Shown: in pieces, positions 20,220 through 31,001 of the stretch
Layout of the letters: the number at the start of each line of letters is the position of its first letter
Numbering within the stretch: position 1 is the stretch's first letter
Assembly: GCA_905182185.1 (NCBI GenBank)
Contig: CAJJAP010000011.1
Coordinates: forward strand, 1 to 64,000
Reading direction: 5' to 3'
DNA from: an uncultured Candidatus Poseidoniales archaeon
GTDB lineage: Archaea > Thermoplasmatota > Poseidoniia > Poseidoniales > Poseidoniaceae
DNA: 64,000 nucleotides
The notes under the pieces: model-generated
The model's database searches: none
What the model saw: the letters and a program-made list of their open reading frames with translations, nothing else
What the model was told of the DNA's origin: nothing
Position numbers and translations under genes: made by a program

Positions 20220-21113
20220 GTGGCACTACGACCTCGTCATACTCGTTCGAGTGATTTCTTTCGAATCACTGGCACGATATTGATCGCAGTACATTTGTTT
20301 CTATCAGCCTGGCTGGTCATTCAATTTGAAGGACAATACACGGAAGGACAGCCATCACCTACCAAGGTCAAAGCACTTGTAGCGATTGATAAAGACCAAA
20401 CATTAATCGATGTTGAAATGGAAAATTCTACCTCATTCCTCTTTTACATGCTATTTCGAGATTATGAAGAGCCTGTTTCGAATGAGTCACAACAGAATTC
20501 AAATCAGTCAAATTCAGCCACTGAGGACAAAGAATCTTCTTCGGATAGCGTTGAATGGCTAGACATAGGTAGAAAATTAACGCTTGGTTCATTGATATTT
20601 TTGGTTTTATGTGAGTTGCTTGTAGTTGCCGGAATTCCTTTTCGAGCCACTCTTCGTTGCGTCTTATGGACTGGCGTTGTAGCATGTTTCCTGATTGTAA
20701 TGCCCACAACCTATGTTCTTGATTTAGGCGGTGATGGTGGGGGAGATTCAAATGATGATTCAGCAATTGCAGATGAAACCTTTGTTGCACAAACAGAAGA
20801 AGGTGCCATGGCGCACGAAAAAACTAATTTAGACACAAATATTCTTCTCCGTGGAATCAGATTAGAAATGATGTTTAGTGGGTATGATTTGGGTTTGGTC
20901 GAGCCTGAAAACTATTCAGCGGTACGTGAAAACCCACCAACTGAAAATGATACTGATTCCAGTGCTTATGTTGAATTTCATTCTCAACTTGACTTGGTTT
21001 ATGGAAAAAACATACCCTCTGTGTTCCTAATTCCATTTCTCTGGTTTTTATTTCCTGCAAAAACTAAAATTGTGAAGAATTATGATTTAGCATTTTCTGA
21101 TGAACAAGAATAA
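20220..21113 (+). CDS. Hypothetical multi-pass membrane protein
   Basis: 297-aa ORF with several hydrophobic segments directly downstream of the surface protein. Confidence 0.65.
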   Translation: MALRPRHTRSSDFFRITGTILIAVHLFLSAWLVIQFEGQYTEGQPSPTKVKALVAIDKDQTLIDVEMENSTSFLFYMLFRDYEEPVSNESQQNSNQSNSATEDKESSSDSVEWLDIGRKLTLGSLIFLVLCELLVVAGIPFRATLRCVLWTGVVACFLIVMPTTYVLDLGGDGGGDSNDDSAIADETFVAQTEEGAMAHEKTNLDTNILLRGIRLEMMFSGYDLGLVEPENYSAVRENPPTENDTDSSAYVEFHSQLDLVYGKNIPSVFLIPFLWFLFPAKTKIVKNYDLAFSDEQE

Positions 21114-21132
21114 TCCCCCCAAACTAACTAAA

Positions 21133-22380
21133 TCAATCTCTTAATCTAATCCAAAGTTCAAAACACATAAAACTTTGATGTGAAGAAAAACCCTTGACTT
21201 CTCGGAAAGAAAACTGTTCTACCGACCCCTTTGATTTCGAAACTGTTGCACGTATTTCTTGCTCCTTCATTTCTAATTCAGAATGTTCAACGATTGCCCA
21301 TCCGCGTATCACACAGGTTTGATTTCGTTTGAGTAGTGGCAGTAAGGCTTCAATGTGCTGAATACTGTGATGAGGAAGATTCACTAAAAGTAAATCCGCT
21401 CGATTGTGCATTGATTTATCTTGAGCCCAATCCAAAGCATCGCGGCAGTGAAGTTCTGTTGGGTCTAATGCTGTTAGAGAGTTACCCTCAAGACCCTTTC
21501 TTCTATGACGGAGATGTTCAATATTGAGGCAGAGTAATTCAAAGGCGTCTGGGTTAAGATCTCCAACAAGAAAGCCCCCGATTAGTTCGGGCTCGTTCAA
21601 CAAAGCACCCATGCTCGGACCTACGCCAGCATAGGGGTCACAGACGACCAATGGGCGGGCTAACATGGCTCGGAGTTTCTTTGCTGTATCTCTGGTTTCA
21701 ATTCGTTCGTTCGAAAGACGGGCTGAGAAATATACCTTTGATGCATCGACCCACAACAAGTAGCCGTTTTCCTTAATCCGAGTGCGAGTTTCTAAGTCTT
21801 TGTTTCGGCTAGCAAGGGGCTGAAGGTCGCGTATCCTGAATTCTCCTTTTACCCCTAAATCTGCACAAATAAGGCGGATATTTGGTAATTGTGCAAGCAT
21901 TGCATTAGCAATTGATTCACCATACTCAAAAATTGATTCCTCGAGTTTCACAATCAATACATCGCCTTGTATTTCATAAGAGCGGGGCCAATCCTCATCA
22001 TACTTTTCAACTAATGCCTGGTCCATGTGTTGAAGCCAATGTGTAGGCCATTTCACTTGAATTGGAAGATCGATGTGGGGGTTATTTGCCCATACAGCGT
22101 CTCCCTCAAGTGGTGCTAAATCAGTGAGCGGGATAGCGTTTAGACCACCTTCAAGGCGTGAAACGCCCGCTTGTGAACTCAACCAATGTTGTGTGCGGCA
22201 TTTATCCAGCCAAGTCTGGGTTTGCGCGCTCGGCACACTCAAATGACGCATGATGCTCGCTACATCCAAGGGACGGGAGCGTTTGAGGATGACGGCACAA
22301 AATCGCAATTCCCTCAACTTACCAGATTGTGGTCTTGTGTTAATTGGCATGGGGCCTGGGAAATTTTCATCGATGACCAT
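21133..22380 (-). CDS. Trm5/TYW2-like class I tRNA methyltransferase
   Basis: VYFSARLSNERIE and VVCDPYAGVGPSMGALLNEPELIGGFLVGDLNPDAFELLCLNIE. True start is probably downstream of 22380, because of the antisense overlap with dph5. Confidence 0.8.
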   Translation of the reverse strand: MVIDENFPGPMPINTRPQSGKLRELRFCAVILKRSRPLDVASIMRHLSVPSAQTQTWLDKCRTQHWLSSQAGVSRLEGGLNAIPLTDLAPLEGDAVWANNPHIDLPIQVKWPTHWLQHMDQALVEKYDEDWPRSYEIQGDVLIVKLEESIFEYGESIANAMLAQLPNIRLICADLGVKGEFRIRDLQPLASRNKDLETRTRIKENGYLLWVDASKVYFSARLSNERIETRDTAKKLRAMLARPLVVCDPYAGVGPSMGALLNEPELIGGFLVGDLNPDAFELLCLNIEHLRHRRKGLEGNSLTALDPTELHCRDALDWAQDKSMHNRADLLLVNLPHHSIQHIEALLPLLKRNQTCVIRGWAIVEHSELEMKEQEIRATVSKSKGSVEQFSFREVKGFSSHQSFMCFELWIRLRD

Positions 22381-23173
22381 TGAAGCAAAACAAGCTGCAA
22401 TGGAATGTGATTCGCTTCATTATGAAGCCTATACTGCTCTATGGCCACAGGACCAATTGGATTTATTGGAAGCGGAATGTGGTCAAATTACTAAGGTGAT
22501 GCGTCCTGAAATTGAATCACCTGAACTATTATTGGAATTGGCCAAGAGTTCTTTGGTTGGATTACTGGTTGTTGGTGACCCACTGCAAGCAACAACGCAT
22601 GTAGATTTACAGTTACAAGCGGCTGAAGCGGGGATTAAGTGTATTACATTCCACGGAATTTCAATTACGACCATAGTAACCGGTGCGATTGGTTTATCCA
22701 ATTATAAATTCGGCAGACAGACTACTCTAACCTATCCATATGGCGGCTGGGTTGCCACTTCTCCATTAGAGGTATTAGCGCAAAATAATCATTTAAATTT
22801 ACATACTCTAGCCCTACTAGATTTAGACCCAACCGGTGCAGGAACAGGAGACCAACGCCCTATGCAACCTAGTGATGCTGTTTCTGCTCTAACGATGATG
22901 TTTACAAAATTACAGCAATCTGTTGCTGAGATGCAAAGCGAGAGCGCCTTGGAGAGAATGAGAATTGAGGCTTGTAAACAATACTTGCAAACTCCGATAG
23001 AGCAGCGAATTGTTGTCTTGTGTAGTGACATGGGTTGTTCAAATGAACAGATTATTACTACTACTGTTGGTCAATTATCTAAACTCGAAGGTGGAAGATT
23101 GAATTGTTTGGTATTTCCCTCAACTATGAGTGATGTTGAAGAAGCGGCGATGCTTCGTTGGAAACAGGAGTGA
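22337..23173 (+). CDS. dph5: Diphthine synthase
   Basis: GTG start: MLIGMGPGKFSSMTIEAKQAAMECDSLHYEAYT...VVGDPLQATTHVDL...YPYGG...MQPSDAVSAL. Confidence 0.88.
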   Translation: MLIGMGPGKFSSMTIEAKQAAMECDSLHYEAYTALWPQDQLDLLEAECGQITKVMRPEIESPELLLELAKSSLVGLLVVGDPLQATTHVDLQLQAAEAGIKCITFHGISITTIVTGAIGLSNYKFGRQTTLTYPYGGWVATSPLEVLAQNNHLNLHTLALLDLDPTGAGTGDQRPMQPSDAVSALTMMFTKLQQSVAEMQSESALERMRIEACKQYLQTPIEQRIVVLCSDMGCSNEQIITTTVGQLSKLEGGRLNCLVFPSTMSDVEEAAMLRWKQE

Positions 23174-23181
23174 GAGTTTTT

Positions 23182-25288
23182 ATGTCAGATGAAATTATTC
23201 TTCTCGGCTCTTTTCTATTATTTTTGATGCTTTTTGCAGGCGTTGGGCTTGCATCGATGAGAGTCAAAGAAGATACAACTGATGACTATCTTGTTGCAGG
23301 AAGAGGGATGCATCCGGCTTTGGCTGCATTATCTGCCGTCAGTACTTGGAACTCAGGATACATGTTCATTGGTTTTATTGGATTCATTTTCGTTCAAGGC
23401 TACTCAGCGGTTTGGATTGCACTTGTTTCTACAGTGGGCCAACTCGTTGCATGGGTTTGGTTGTACAAGTATATCCAGAAGGAAGGCCATGAACGTGGCA
23501 TTCGCTCACTGACCTCGCTTGTTTCCAATAAAACAGGCTCTCCAGAGGCAAAACTAGCAGCAGTATTGTCAGTGTTCTTGCTTTCAATATATGCTGCAGC
23601 GCAGTTAACTGCTGGAGGATTAGCACTGAATTCGATGTTGGGTTGGTCTCAAATTATCGGAATACTGATTGGTTTTGTTTTGGTTGTAGCGTATTGCTAT
23701 GCCGGTGGTATTCGTGCTTCAATTTGGACCGATGCTGCACAATCATGTGTAATGATTGTCGGTTCAACGATTTTATGTTATGTTGCAGTGGGAGAAGTCG
23801 GTGGGTTTTCTGGCCTTCATTCAACTTTGAAGAGTTTTGATCCAAACATGGTTAACATCTATCCAAGCAGTTTGAAATTTGGTGCCACTCTTTGGATTGC
23901 TGCTTTCTTCCTAGGTGGACTCGGTGTGGCTGGTCAGCCACAAGTGGTTTCCCGAGTAATGACTTTGGAAGATGACAAAGCAAGAAAGGAAGCGGCTGTT
24001 TGGTTCTTCATATGGCAAACACCATTCATCATACTGATGTTCATAATTGGACTTGCCTGTAGAGCTGTTTTCTTAGACATGGATGCTTCAGATGCTGAAA
24101 CTGGGCTACCGGTATTGGCAATGGAAGTACTCAATCCATTCCTAGCAGGAGTAATTCTAGCATCCATATTTGCTGCGACTATGTCAACTGCAGATAGTCA
24201 AGTACTAGCCTGCACTGCCGCTATTACGGATGATCTAAAACCGGAATGGAGTCAGAACCATTCTGCAACAAAAAAGGTTACTTTGGCTGTCGCCGTATTC
24301 GCTACCGTTCTTTCATTGATTGGACAACAAGTTCCAGGCTTCGGAGATTCTGTCTTTGCCTTGGTTGTATTAGCAGTTTACGGATTGGGTGGGATATTTG
24401 TTCCACTACTATTGATAAGAATGATGGGTTATGAGCCAGATACAAACCACTCCATAGCGATGATGACTGCGGCAATGAGTGGTGTAATTATTTGGACTGT
24501 TCTTGGTTATGGGGCCGATGTTTTCCCATCTGTCCCTGGAATGGGTGCTGCCTTTGCTACCCATTTCTTTTTGTGTAACTTCCGTGAACAATCATCAAAA
24601 AACCCATTTGGACGCTACTCTATTCCTGCTCAGAAAACATTGACTGTTGCGGCTGTTGTAGTTTTCTGCCTTACCGCCACAGTAGAGGCTTCATACTACG
24701 TCTTTGCACCAGATAATTCTGAATCACAAGGAGTTGCTGGAACATACAATGTAACTGCAAATTTCGAAACCATTGTGCTTGATAGTGGTGGAGAATATAT
24801 TGCTGACGGAGAGACATTTGTACTCGATTTATCAACAGATTCTCTCAGTGGCGTTGATGCAATGAACATCGTTGGAGCGAAGATTGTGATGACCTATTCA
24901 GAAGATGAAACCAGTCAGGTTGCTGGACTGTGGAGCTCCCGGTGCCGATGATACACAACCCGATACCATTACTGGAATGCTCATGCACAGTGGATTCAAT
25001 GGATCTGCAGACGGTCAAAACCAAGACGGTGCTCCAGCCTCTCATGAAACATTGGTTGAATGGTATGATGCTTCGATGATTGGCGATGTGTCCAATGTTA
25101 CAAAAGCCGATATCATGGCTGGACTCGATTCAAACGGGGCTGGCCTTGGAGATTATTCAATCGAGATTTCGGTCGATGCAAGTGCCGGTAATGGGTTTCT
25201 TTGCACTCATACTGATAACGGCGAAAACGTTGATTATTCCATTGAATTGTTGATATTAGACTACACCATCACCGAAGTTAAAGAATGA
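23182..25288 (+). CDS. Sodium:solute symporter (SSS family) with C-terminal extracytoplasmic domain (frameshift about 24905-24951)
   Basis: DDYLVAGRGMHPALAALSAVSTWNSGYMFIGFIGF plus >12 hydrophobic segments; ORF 24905-25288 continues the C-terminal domain in another frame. Confidence 0.85.
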
Positions 25289-26135
25289 AAGTTTGGCCTT
25301 GTACTCCTACTTTCCATCCATTGCTGGTAACTTCCTCATAGGCTGGACTGCTTTCATCATACAGAGGATTTGTATGATTCAAATGAATAAAAATAATTTC
25401 AGGGTCGTCAGTTTTTCTTTCACCCAATAATTGCAATGTTTGCTTAACCGGAGGATGGGGCACATCTTGCTGAGAACGCCCCCCTAACTCTTCCTCGGAC
25501 CAAAAAGTACCGTCGAGTAATGCGATGTCGACTTGTAAATGTCTAAGCCAACTACGAATATCTGGCTGGTGATGACAATCAAGAGTTTGTTGCCATGAGT
25601 CGTGATCTGGCAAAAATAGTAATCTCTTATTAGCGCCACAAATCAAAAATGCATGCATATCAGAAAGTTCATCGCGATGTGGTATTACTATCGGTATAAT
25701 GGAAAGATCTTCATTTTTGGTGATTCGTTCACCGTTTTGGAATACTTTGTCCTGAAAGACTCCTTGCTTCAGCATTAGAGCCCACTGAGGGGTTTCTTCC
25801 ATCAGATGAAACATCTCATCTGAAACATGTAGGTCAAGATCTCTGCTGGCCATAGTCTCTTTACCGAATAACCCCAAACCATCAACATGTCCAAAATGTG
25901 CATGAGTTAACCAAACTGAATCGAGTGATGAGGCCCCCCAAATACGAAATTGTTCACCCAAATAACGGGTTGCCTCAATCAAATGTCCAGCACCAGAATC
26001 ATCAATAATCCCTAAAGATACAGGAAACATGGTGTCATCTGATGTCAAACCTGCACAGCATGGTTGGATGCAACCTGCTTGTGGACGAGCACCATCTTGT
26101 GCAACACCGAGTAAGGTTACTTCGACCATTGACAA
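25278..26135 (-). CDS. PqqB-like metallo-beta-lactamase fold hydrolase
   Basis: LLGVAQDGARPQAGCIQPCC and WLTHAHFGHVDGLGLFG are typical of the PqqB family. Confidence 0.8.
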   Translation of the reverse strand: MSMVEVTLLGVAQDGARPQAGCIQPCCAGLTSDDTMFPVSLGIIDDSGAGHLIEATRYLGEQFRIWGASSLDSVWLTHAHFGHVDGLGLFGKETMASRDLDLHVSDEMFHLMEETPQWALMLKQGVFQDKVFQNGERITKNEDLSIIPIVIPHRDELSDMHAFLICGANKRLLFLPDHDSWQQTLDCHHQPDIRSWLRHLQVDIALLDGTFWSEEELGGRSQQDVPHPPVKQTLQLLGERKTDDPEIIFIHLNHTNPLYDESSPAYEEVTSNGWKVGVQGQTFIL

Positions 26136-26244
26136 TCCCCTCTAATTAGTGCAAGTAGCGGCGGCTTCTTGATTGCTCCCATTCAAACTCTACCGCGAAG
26201 GGCTCAAACGGGAGGGGGTTTTGGACAAGGGTGAGGGGATTGAT

Positions 26245-27999
26245 ATGGCTGCACCTTCTAAAGTCGAATTCCCTGGTCAAAAAAAGCAAAGCATTCGCAT
26301 GCGCGGCACAAAACAAGCCAACAAAGAAACTTCTGAAAAGATGACTCGGCAATTAAAAAATCTACTCGAGACCCCTTATGCCCATTTACCGCAGTTGACT
26401 TTGGGCACCAAGAAATCTTGGTTCGGTTCTGACCCTGTGACGAAAACTATGAAGGCACTTGACAGAATTATCGCTAAGAAGAACGATGTTGCTTGGCTAT
26501 CAAAGCGTATGATGTCACGAAGTGGCGACCCTGTTGCCAAGGCATTTGCTGGCTCTTTACACGCTGCTCATGATGAAGAAATAAAAATGGTTGGAAAGTT
26601 CGGTTCTGCTTCTTTTGGTTCTGCTTCATTCATTCGTAGAGGCGATGGCAAACAAGGCTATCTTGCCGGAATCCAAAATTTTAATCACCTAACACTACGG
26701 ATGTTACCGTGGGAAAATCACGCAAAGAAAGGAATGTATTTCTTTACATGGAAAGGGGGCTTTGTATGTACTGGCAAGAACCCAAACCCACCGCCTGAAT
26801 GGCTGGCTGATGTTCTTTCTCGCTCACGGTTTGATTTCGTTGAGAACGAAATAGACGGAAAGATTGTTTGGGCTACTGCAGACTTAGATCCCGCTACAAT
26901 AATAGAAGGCGGAAACACATCAGCAGGTTATGTTCGTATGACTTTTCACCATGGGCCGATACTAGCTATCAGCCTAACCGCTCTCGAAAATCCAAGCAAA
27001 AAGGATTCATCTTTTATCCACCATCTTGCTCTTTCAATGCTACCTCCTTTCCTACCATCTATTCTAACAATTGATGCAAAATGGACACCGGAAGGTTGGC
27101 CCCAGGACAAGGTTTTGCCAATTGCTGCTGATGAGGGCGTTGACAAAATTGTAGATGCTTGGCAGGGTCTTTCTATGAATGAAGGTCTGATTGCAATGGC
27201 TATTCGAAGAACTGTCTTGGATAGTGTCGATACTGGTTTGGTGGTCGGAGATAATTGGGTTGCAGGAGATTCATTGCAATCTATCGAAGAAGCACTATCG
27301 GGAGTTGCTGGTTCTGATGATGAAAGAAATCTAACCGCTCACGTACTATTTGCTTCACTTAGCGATGGACCTGGTGAAGATGAAGAAGGTTTACGAATTG
27401 ATTCAAGAGGGGGTATTTCTCCTCGTAACGCAGCAGCACTTGAGATAATCAACGGCGCATCATGCGGTGATATCCTCAAAAATATGTGGGAAAAATGGGG
27501 TCTTGACGGATTGGCTAGCCTTGGTATTGAAGGAGAAGAGGCAGAAGAGATTTGGCAAACTCAAGTCAACAAACCAAAACCATTTGGCACATTCCTCAAA
27601 GGTTTAGATTCTGCAAGAAAGGCAGCTCAAGATGTTGCTAAATTCCCGACAAGGCGCGGTTCTATTGAAGGGCCTGTTGGGATGATTCATGACTTGTTGC
27701 TAACCGGATTATTAGACGGTCCTGGAAAGGCAGAAAGAGAAGCTACTGGACGTCATGCTGATATTGATTCAGCCGCTGCTGCATGGACTTGGCTACTAAC
27801 TGTCGACCGTTCACGTGGACAAGAATGGCATTTCGAATCAAATGCCCGTGACAAGGCGGGTGCGTGGCTTAGTGCTAGCAAAGATATGCACAAGTGTGGA
27901 GTTGAATTACTAAAGTGTGATGAGAGTCAGTTAGAATCTCAAAGAGAGCAGTGGCAACAAGCATTACAACAATTAAAGAAAGTAACCGGTAGTGCTTAA
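26245..27999 (+). CDS. Hypothetical protein (about 584 aa), no recognised domain
   Basis: Long ORF with SD (GGTGAGGGG) before ATG 26245; no known motif recognised. Confidence 0.75.
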   Translation: MAAPSKVEFPGQKKQSIRMRGTKQANKETSEKMTRQLKNLLETPYAHLPQLTLGTKKSWFGSDPVTKTMKALDRIIAKKNDVAWLSKRMMSRSGDPVAKAFAGSLHAAHDEEIKMVGKFGSASFGSASFIRRGDGKQGYLAGIQNFNHLTLRMLPWENHAKKGMYFFTWKGGFVCTGKNPNPPPEWLADVLSRSRFDFVENEIDGKIVWATADLDPATIIEGGNTSAGYVRMTFHHGPILAISLTALENPSKKDSSFIHHLALSMLPPFLPSILTIDAKWTPEGWPQDKVLPIAADEGVDKIVDAWQGLSMNEGLIAMAIRRTVLDSVDTGLVVGDNWVAGDSLQSIEEALSGVAGSDDERNLTAHVLFASLSDGPGEDEEGLRIDSRGGISPRNAAALEIINGASCGDILKNMWEKWGLDGLASLGIEGEEAEEIWQTQVNKPKPFGTFLKGLDSARKAAQDVAKFPTRRGSIEGPVGMIHDLLLTGLLDGPGKAEREATGRHADIDSAAAAWTWLLTVDRSRGQEWHFESNARDKAGAWLSASKDMHKCGVELLKCDESQLESQREQWQQALQQLKKVTGSA

Positions 28000-28084
28000 C
28001 AATAAGCAAAGATGCTTTTTTGACCTCGTAGAAGAAGAAAGAAGAAACCATTTTGTTGCCAAAATGGCGCACGGAGAAATGGCA

Positions 28085-29263
28085 TTAGATATTGGAAAAG
28101 CCACGTTCGATATCTGCCCATAGGTCGTCAATACTTTCTATCCCGATACTCATTCTAACAAAGCCAGGAACAAGTCCTGCTGCATGCCTTATATCTTCTG
28201 GGATCATCATGTGGCTTGAATTAAATGGGCATTCTATCAAAGATTCAACGCCTCCAAGGCTTGTTGCTTCGTAAATCATTGTCAAGCCGCGCATGAATTT
28301 CAATGCTGCTTCATCTCCACCCTTTACTACAAAGGCAACCATTCCACTACCTTTCGGCATTACTCTTTGAGCAACTTCGTAATCTGGATGCGAAAGTAAT
28401 GATGTGTGATAAACCAGTTCTATCATTGGATGGGTTTCCAAGCGTGAAGCAATTGCTGCTGCGTTTTCACAAATACGTGGCATCCTAACATCCAAAGTTC
28501 GCATACCTCTCTCGAGCAGGTAACTATTATGTGGGTCTGGACAGGCTCCGAAGTGAACTTTACGTTGGAAGATTTGCGTGATTAGTTCTTTGGAACCAAC
28601 CACAGCGCCACCGATAATATCAGAATGGCCACCGAGATACTTTGTGGTTGAATGGATTACTAAGTCTACGCCCATTGCAAGAGGATTGCATGCCCAAGGT
28701 GAGGCGAAGGTGTTATCGATAATACACAATAAGTTATGTCGCTTTGCCACTTCAACCATTGCCGGAATATCACAAACTTTCAGAACAGGATTTGTTAGTG
28801 TTTCGATGTAGAGTATTTTTGTATTTTCTTGGATTGCTGCCTCATAGGATGCTGGGTCTCGCATATCCGCCATCGTAGTAGAAATGCCGAACCTTGGAAG
28901 TTCCTCGGTCAATAGTCCATATGTGCCACCATAAACATCAGTGCTTGCAACAATGTGATCTCCATTACTCAATAATGAAACAAGCGTTGTTGAGATTGCG
29001 CCCATTCCAGAAGAGAAGGTTTCTGCATCTTCTCCGCCTTCCATTGCGCATAGCTTCTGTGCGACTGCATCCGAGTTGACTGAAGAAAGTCTTGCATAGA
29101 GAAGGGTGTGTTGTGCACCTGCAGCCCAACCAGCATACCTTTCATCTGTTAATTTGTAAGTAGAAGATTGGAAAATCGGAGTGTTTACCGCATCTCCAAT
29201 GTGGTTTGTTCCGCTGTGTACAGCCTTGCTGCCAAATCCAGTAAGATTAGTTTCGTCGGTCAT
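28085..29263 (-). CDS. Cystathionine gamma-synthase/lyase-type PLP enzyme
   Basis: FGSKAVHSGT...TPIFQSSTY...HSTTKYLGGHSDIIGG (PLP lysine), SLGGVESLIECP. Confidence 0.92.
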   Translation of the reverse strand: MTDETNLTGFGSKAVHSGTNHIGDAVNTPIFQSSTYKLTDERYAGWAAGAQHTLLYARLSSVNSDAVAQKLCAMEGGEDAETFSSGMGAISTTLVSLLSNGDHIVASTDVYGGTYGLLTEELPRFGISTTMADMRDPASYEAAIQENTKILYIETLTNPVLKVCDIPAMVEVAKRHNLLCIIDNTFASPWACNPLAMGVDLVIHSTTKYLGGHSDIIGGAVVGSKELITQIFQRKVHFGACPDPHNSYLLERGMRTLDVRMPRICENAAAIASRLETHPMIELVYHTSLLSHPDYEVAQRVMPKGSGMVAFVVKGGDEAALKFMRGLTMIYEATSLGGVESLIECPFNSSHMMIPEDIRHAAGLVPGFVRMSIGIESIDDLWADIERGFSNI

Positions 29264-29409
29264 TTTGCTCCCAATTACCTTGAAGCGCCCATAGTCCATC
29301 AACGATACGGTAATAATCTATCACATTAGTCGGCTTTTATAGAAAATTATAGCCATGGTACCGTCAAAATGTCGGAAGTGTTGAAAAGCCCCGACGCATC
29401 GGCGAATCA

Positions 29410-29871
29410 ATGGTAATCGAATTAGATGACAAAGATGAGGCTATTTTGCATAGTTTAGAATCCGATTCCCGCAAGGGTACACAGGCGATTGCCGATTCCC
29501 TGTCTATGCCGAGGGTTACGGTTCACGATAGGATTCGGCGGCTAAAAGAAAAGGGTGTAATCAAGCGATTTACTATCCAACGTGATCCTCGTGCTGTTGG
29601 ATTAGACTTACGCGCTTTTCTTTTCGTAAGGTGTGCAAGTGGGCAGGTCGATAGAAGGGATGTGGCTGAACAACTAGTTACTTTGCCATTTTGTATTCGC
29701 GTTAGCATCATTACTGGTGATTGGGATTTATTAGTTGAAGTGGTCGCTTCATCAATGGATACCCTGGGAGATGCCATTCTGGACCAGGTTAGCAAGGTTG
29801 CTGGAGTTTCTGGAACTCAAACTATGATATCATTTTATGAATTTGAAGGCGTAGCTTCTTCTTTCCGATGA
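29410..29871 (+). CDS. Lrp/AsnC family transcriptional regulator
   Basis: N-terminal HTH (IADSLSMPRVTVHDRIRRLKEKGVIKRF) and C-terminal RAM-like domain. Confidence 0.92.
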   Translation: MVIELDDKDEAILHSLESDSRKGTQAIADSLSMPRVTVHDRIRRLKEKGVIKRFTIQRDPRAVGLDLRAFLFVRCASGQVDRRDVAEQLVTLPFCIRVSIITGDWDLLVEVVASSMDTLGDAILDQVSKVAGVSGTQTMISFYEFEGVASSFR

Positions 29872-29985
29872 CAATTATTCATTGATTCTATCAGCGGACC
29901 AGTAGTAGTAAGAATATTTCATCTTTCTAAATATCAGCCAATACAATAGATAAAGACAAAAAGAAAATGCAGTTAGGGATATTGT

Positions 29986-30903
29986 ATGGCTTACACAGAA
30001 GTATCACTTGATGACGCTTCAGCAGTTGTAGAAGCCACAGATATGTCAGAATTACTTAGTATCGAAAAGTTGGCTGGTGGCTGGGCTAATTCCAACTATA
30101 TTTTGACTCTAAAAGATGATACCAAATTAGTACTGAAGATATGGAATGAACAATCATTAGAGGAAGTTGAATATCTACTATCAATGACATCTTATTTAGC
30201 AGATAATGGGATTCCGACTGCCAAGCCTATCATTTTTAACAATGGGAAATTGATGATGGTCAAAGATGGCCTAGCCTGGACACTACTGCCCTTTGTAGAA
30301 GGGCAATGGCTAGAATCCAATCATTCATCACTATATTCACTTGGCATGATACAAGCCAATTTACATCTGCTAAATCCTCCCAAGGAGTTGAGAAGTAATT
30401 TCTCAATGGGTGATACTCTTTTTGAAAAATTATTTTCTATCGCCGATGAAACTCATGGCTGGACTGATTTTCTAAATATGCTAAAAACTGAGAGTACTCT
30501 ATTGAGTAAAAGCATAGGACAAGATTTGCCAAGAGGCATAATACATGGAGATTTATTTCCTGACAATGTCATCGGAACTAAAGAGAAAGTCAAATCCTTA
30601 CTTGATTTTGAAGAAATGTGTCATGATGTCTTGGCTTTCGATTTAGTAATGACTTTTGTTGGATTCGGCTGGGAAAATGGTCAGCCGGTGGCTGAACGGT
30701 GGAATTCTTTACTGGCGGGCTATCAGTCGGTAAGGAAATTAAATGAGGCTGAAATTAATTCATTGGCGGACTTGCATCGTCTAGCAACTCTTTCAATTGC
30801 CGCATGGCGCTATTGGCAGTTTGTGATCAATTTACCAAATACCGAACATACCGATAGATATCTTGAGATGACCGCGAGGCTCGATAAGAAATTACCATTT
30901 TGA
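29986..30903 (+). CDS. Homoserine kinase type II / aminoglycoside phosphotransferase family kinase
   Basis: GGWANSNYILTLKDDTKLVLKIW...IIHGDLFPDNVIGTKEKVKSLLDFEEM. Confidence 0.8.
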   Translation: MAYTEVSLDDASAVVEATDMSELLSIEKLAGGWANSNYILTLKDDTKLVLKIWNEQSLEEVEYLLSMTSYLADNGIPTAKPIIFNNGKLMMVKDGLAWTLLPFVEGQWLESNHSSLYSLGMIQANLHLLNPPKELRSNFSMGDTLFEKLFSIADETHGWTDFLNMLKTESTLLSKSIGQDLPRGIIHGDLFPDNVIGTKEKVKSLLDFEEMCHDVLAFDLVMTFVGFGWENGQPVAERWNSLLAGYQSVRKLNEAEINSLADLHRLATLSIAAWRYWQFVINLPNTEHTDRYLEMTARLDKKLPF

Positions 30904-31001
30904 ATATGAAATTAATTCTATGAAACATGTCTGTGGCATGGAGGTGGCGGTTGCAATATCTCCTTCCATCATAGTTGGCAACAAATAGGCTCAAGGAGTG
31001 A

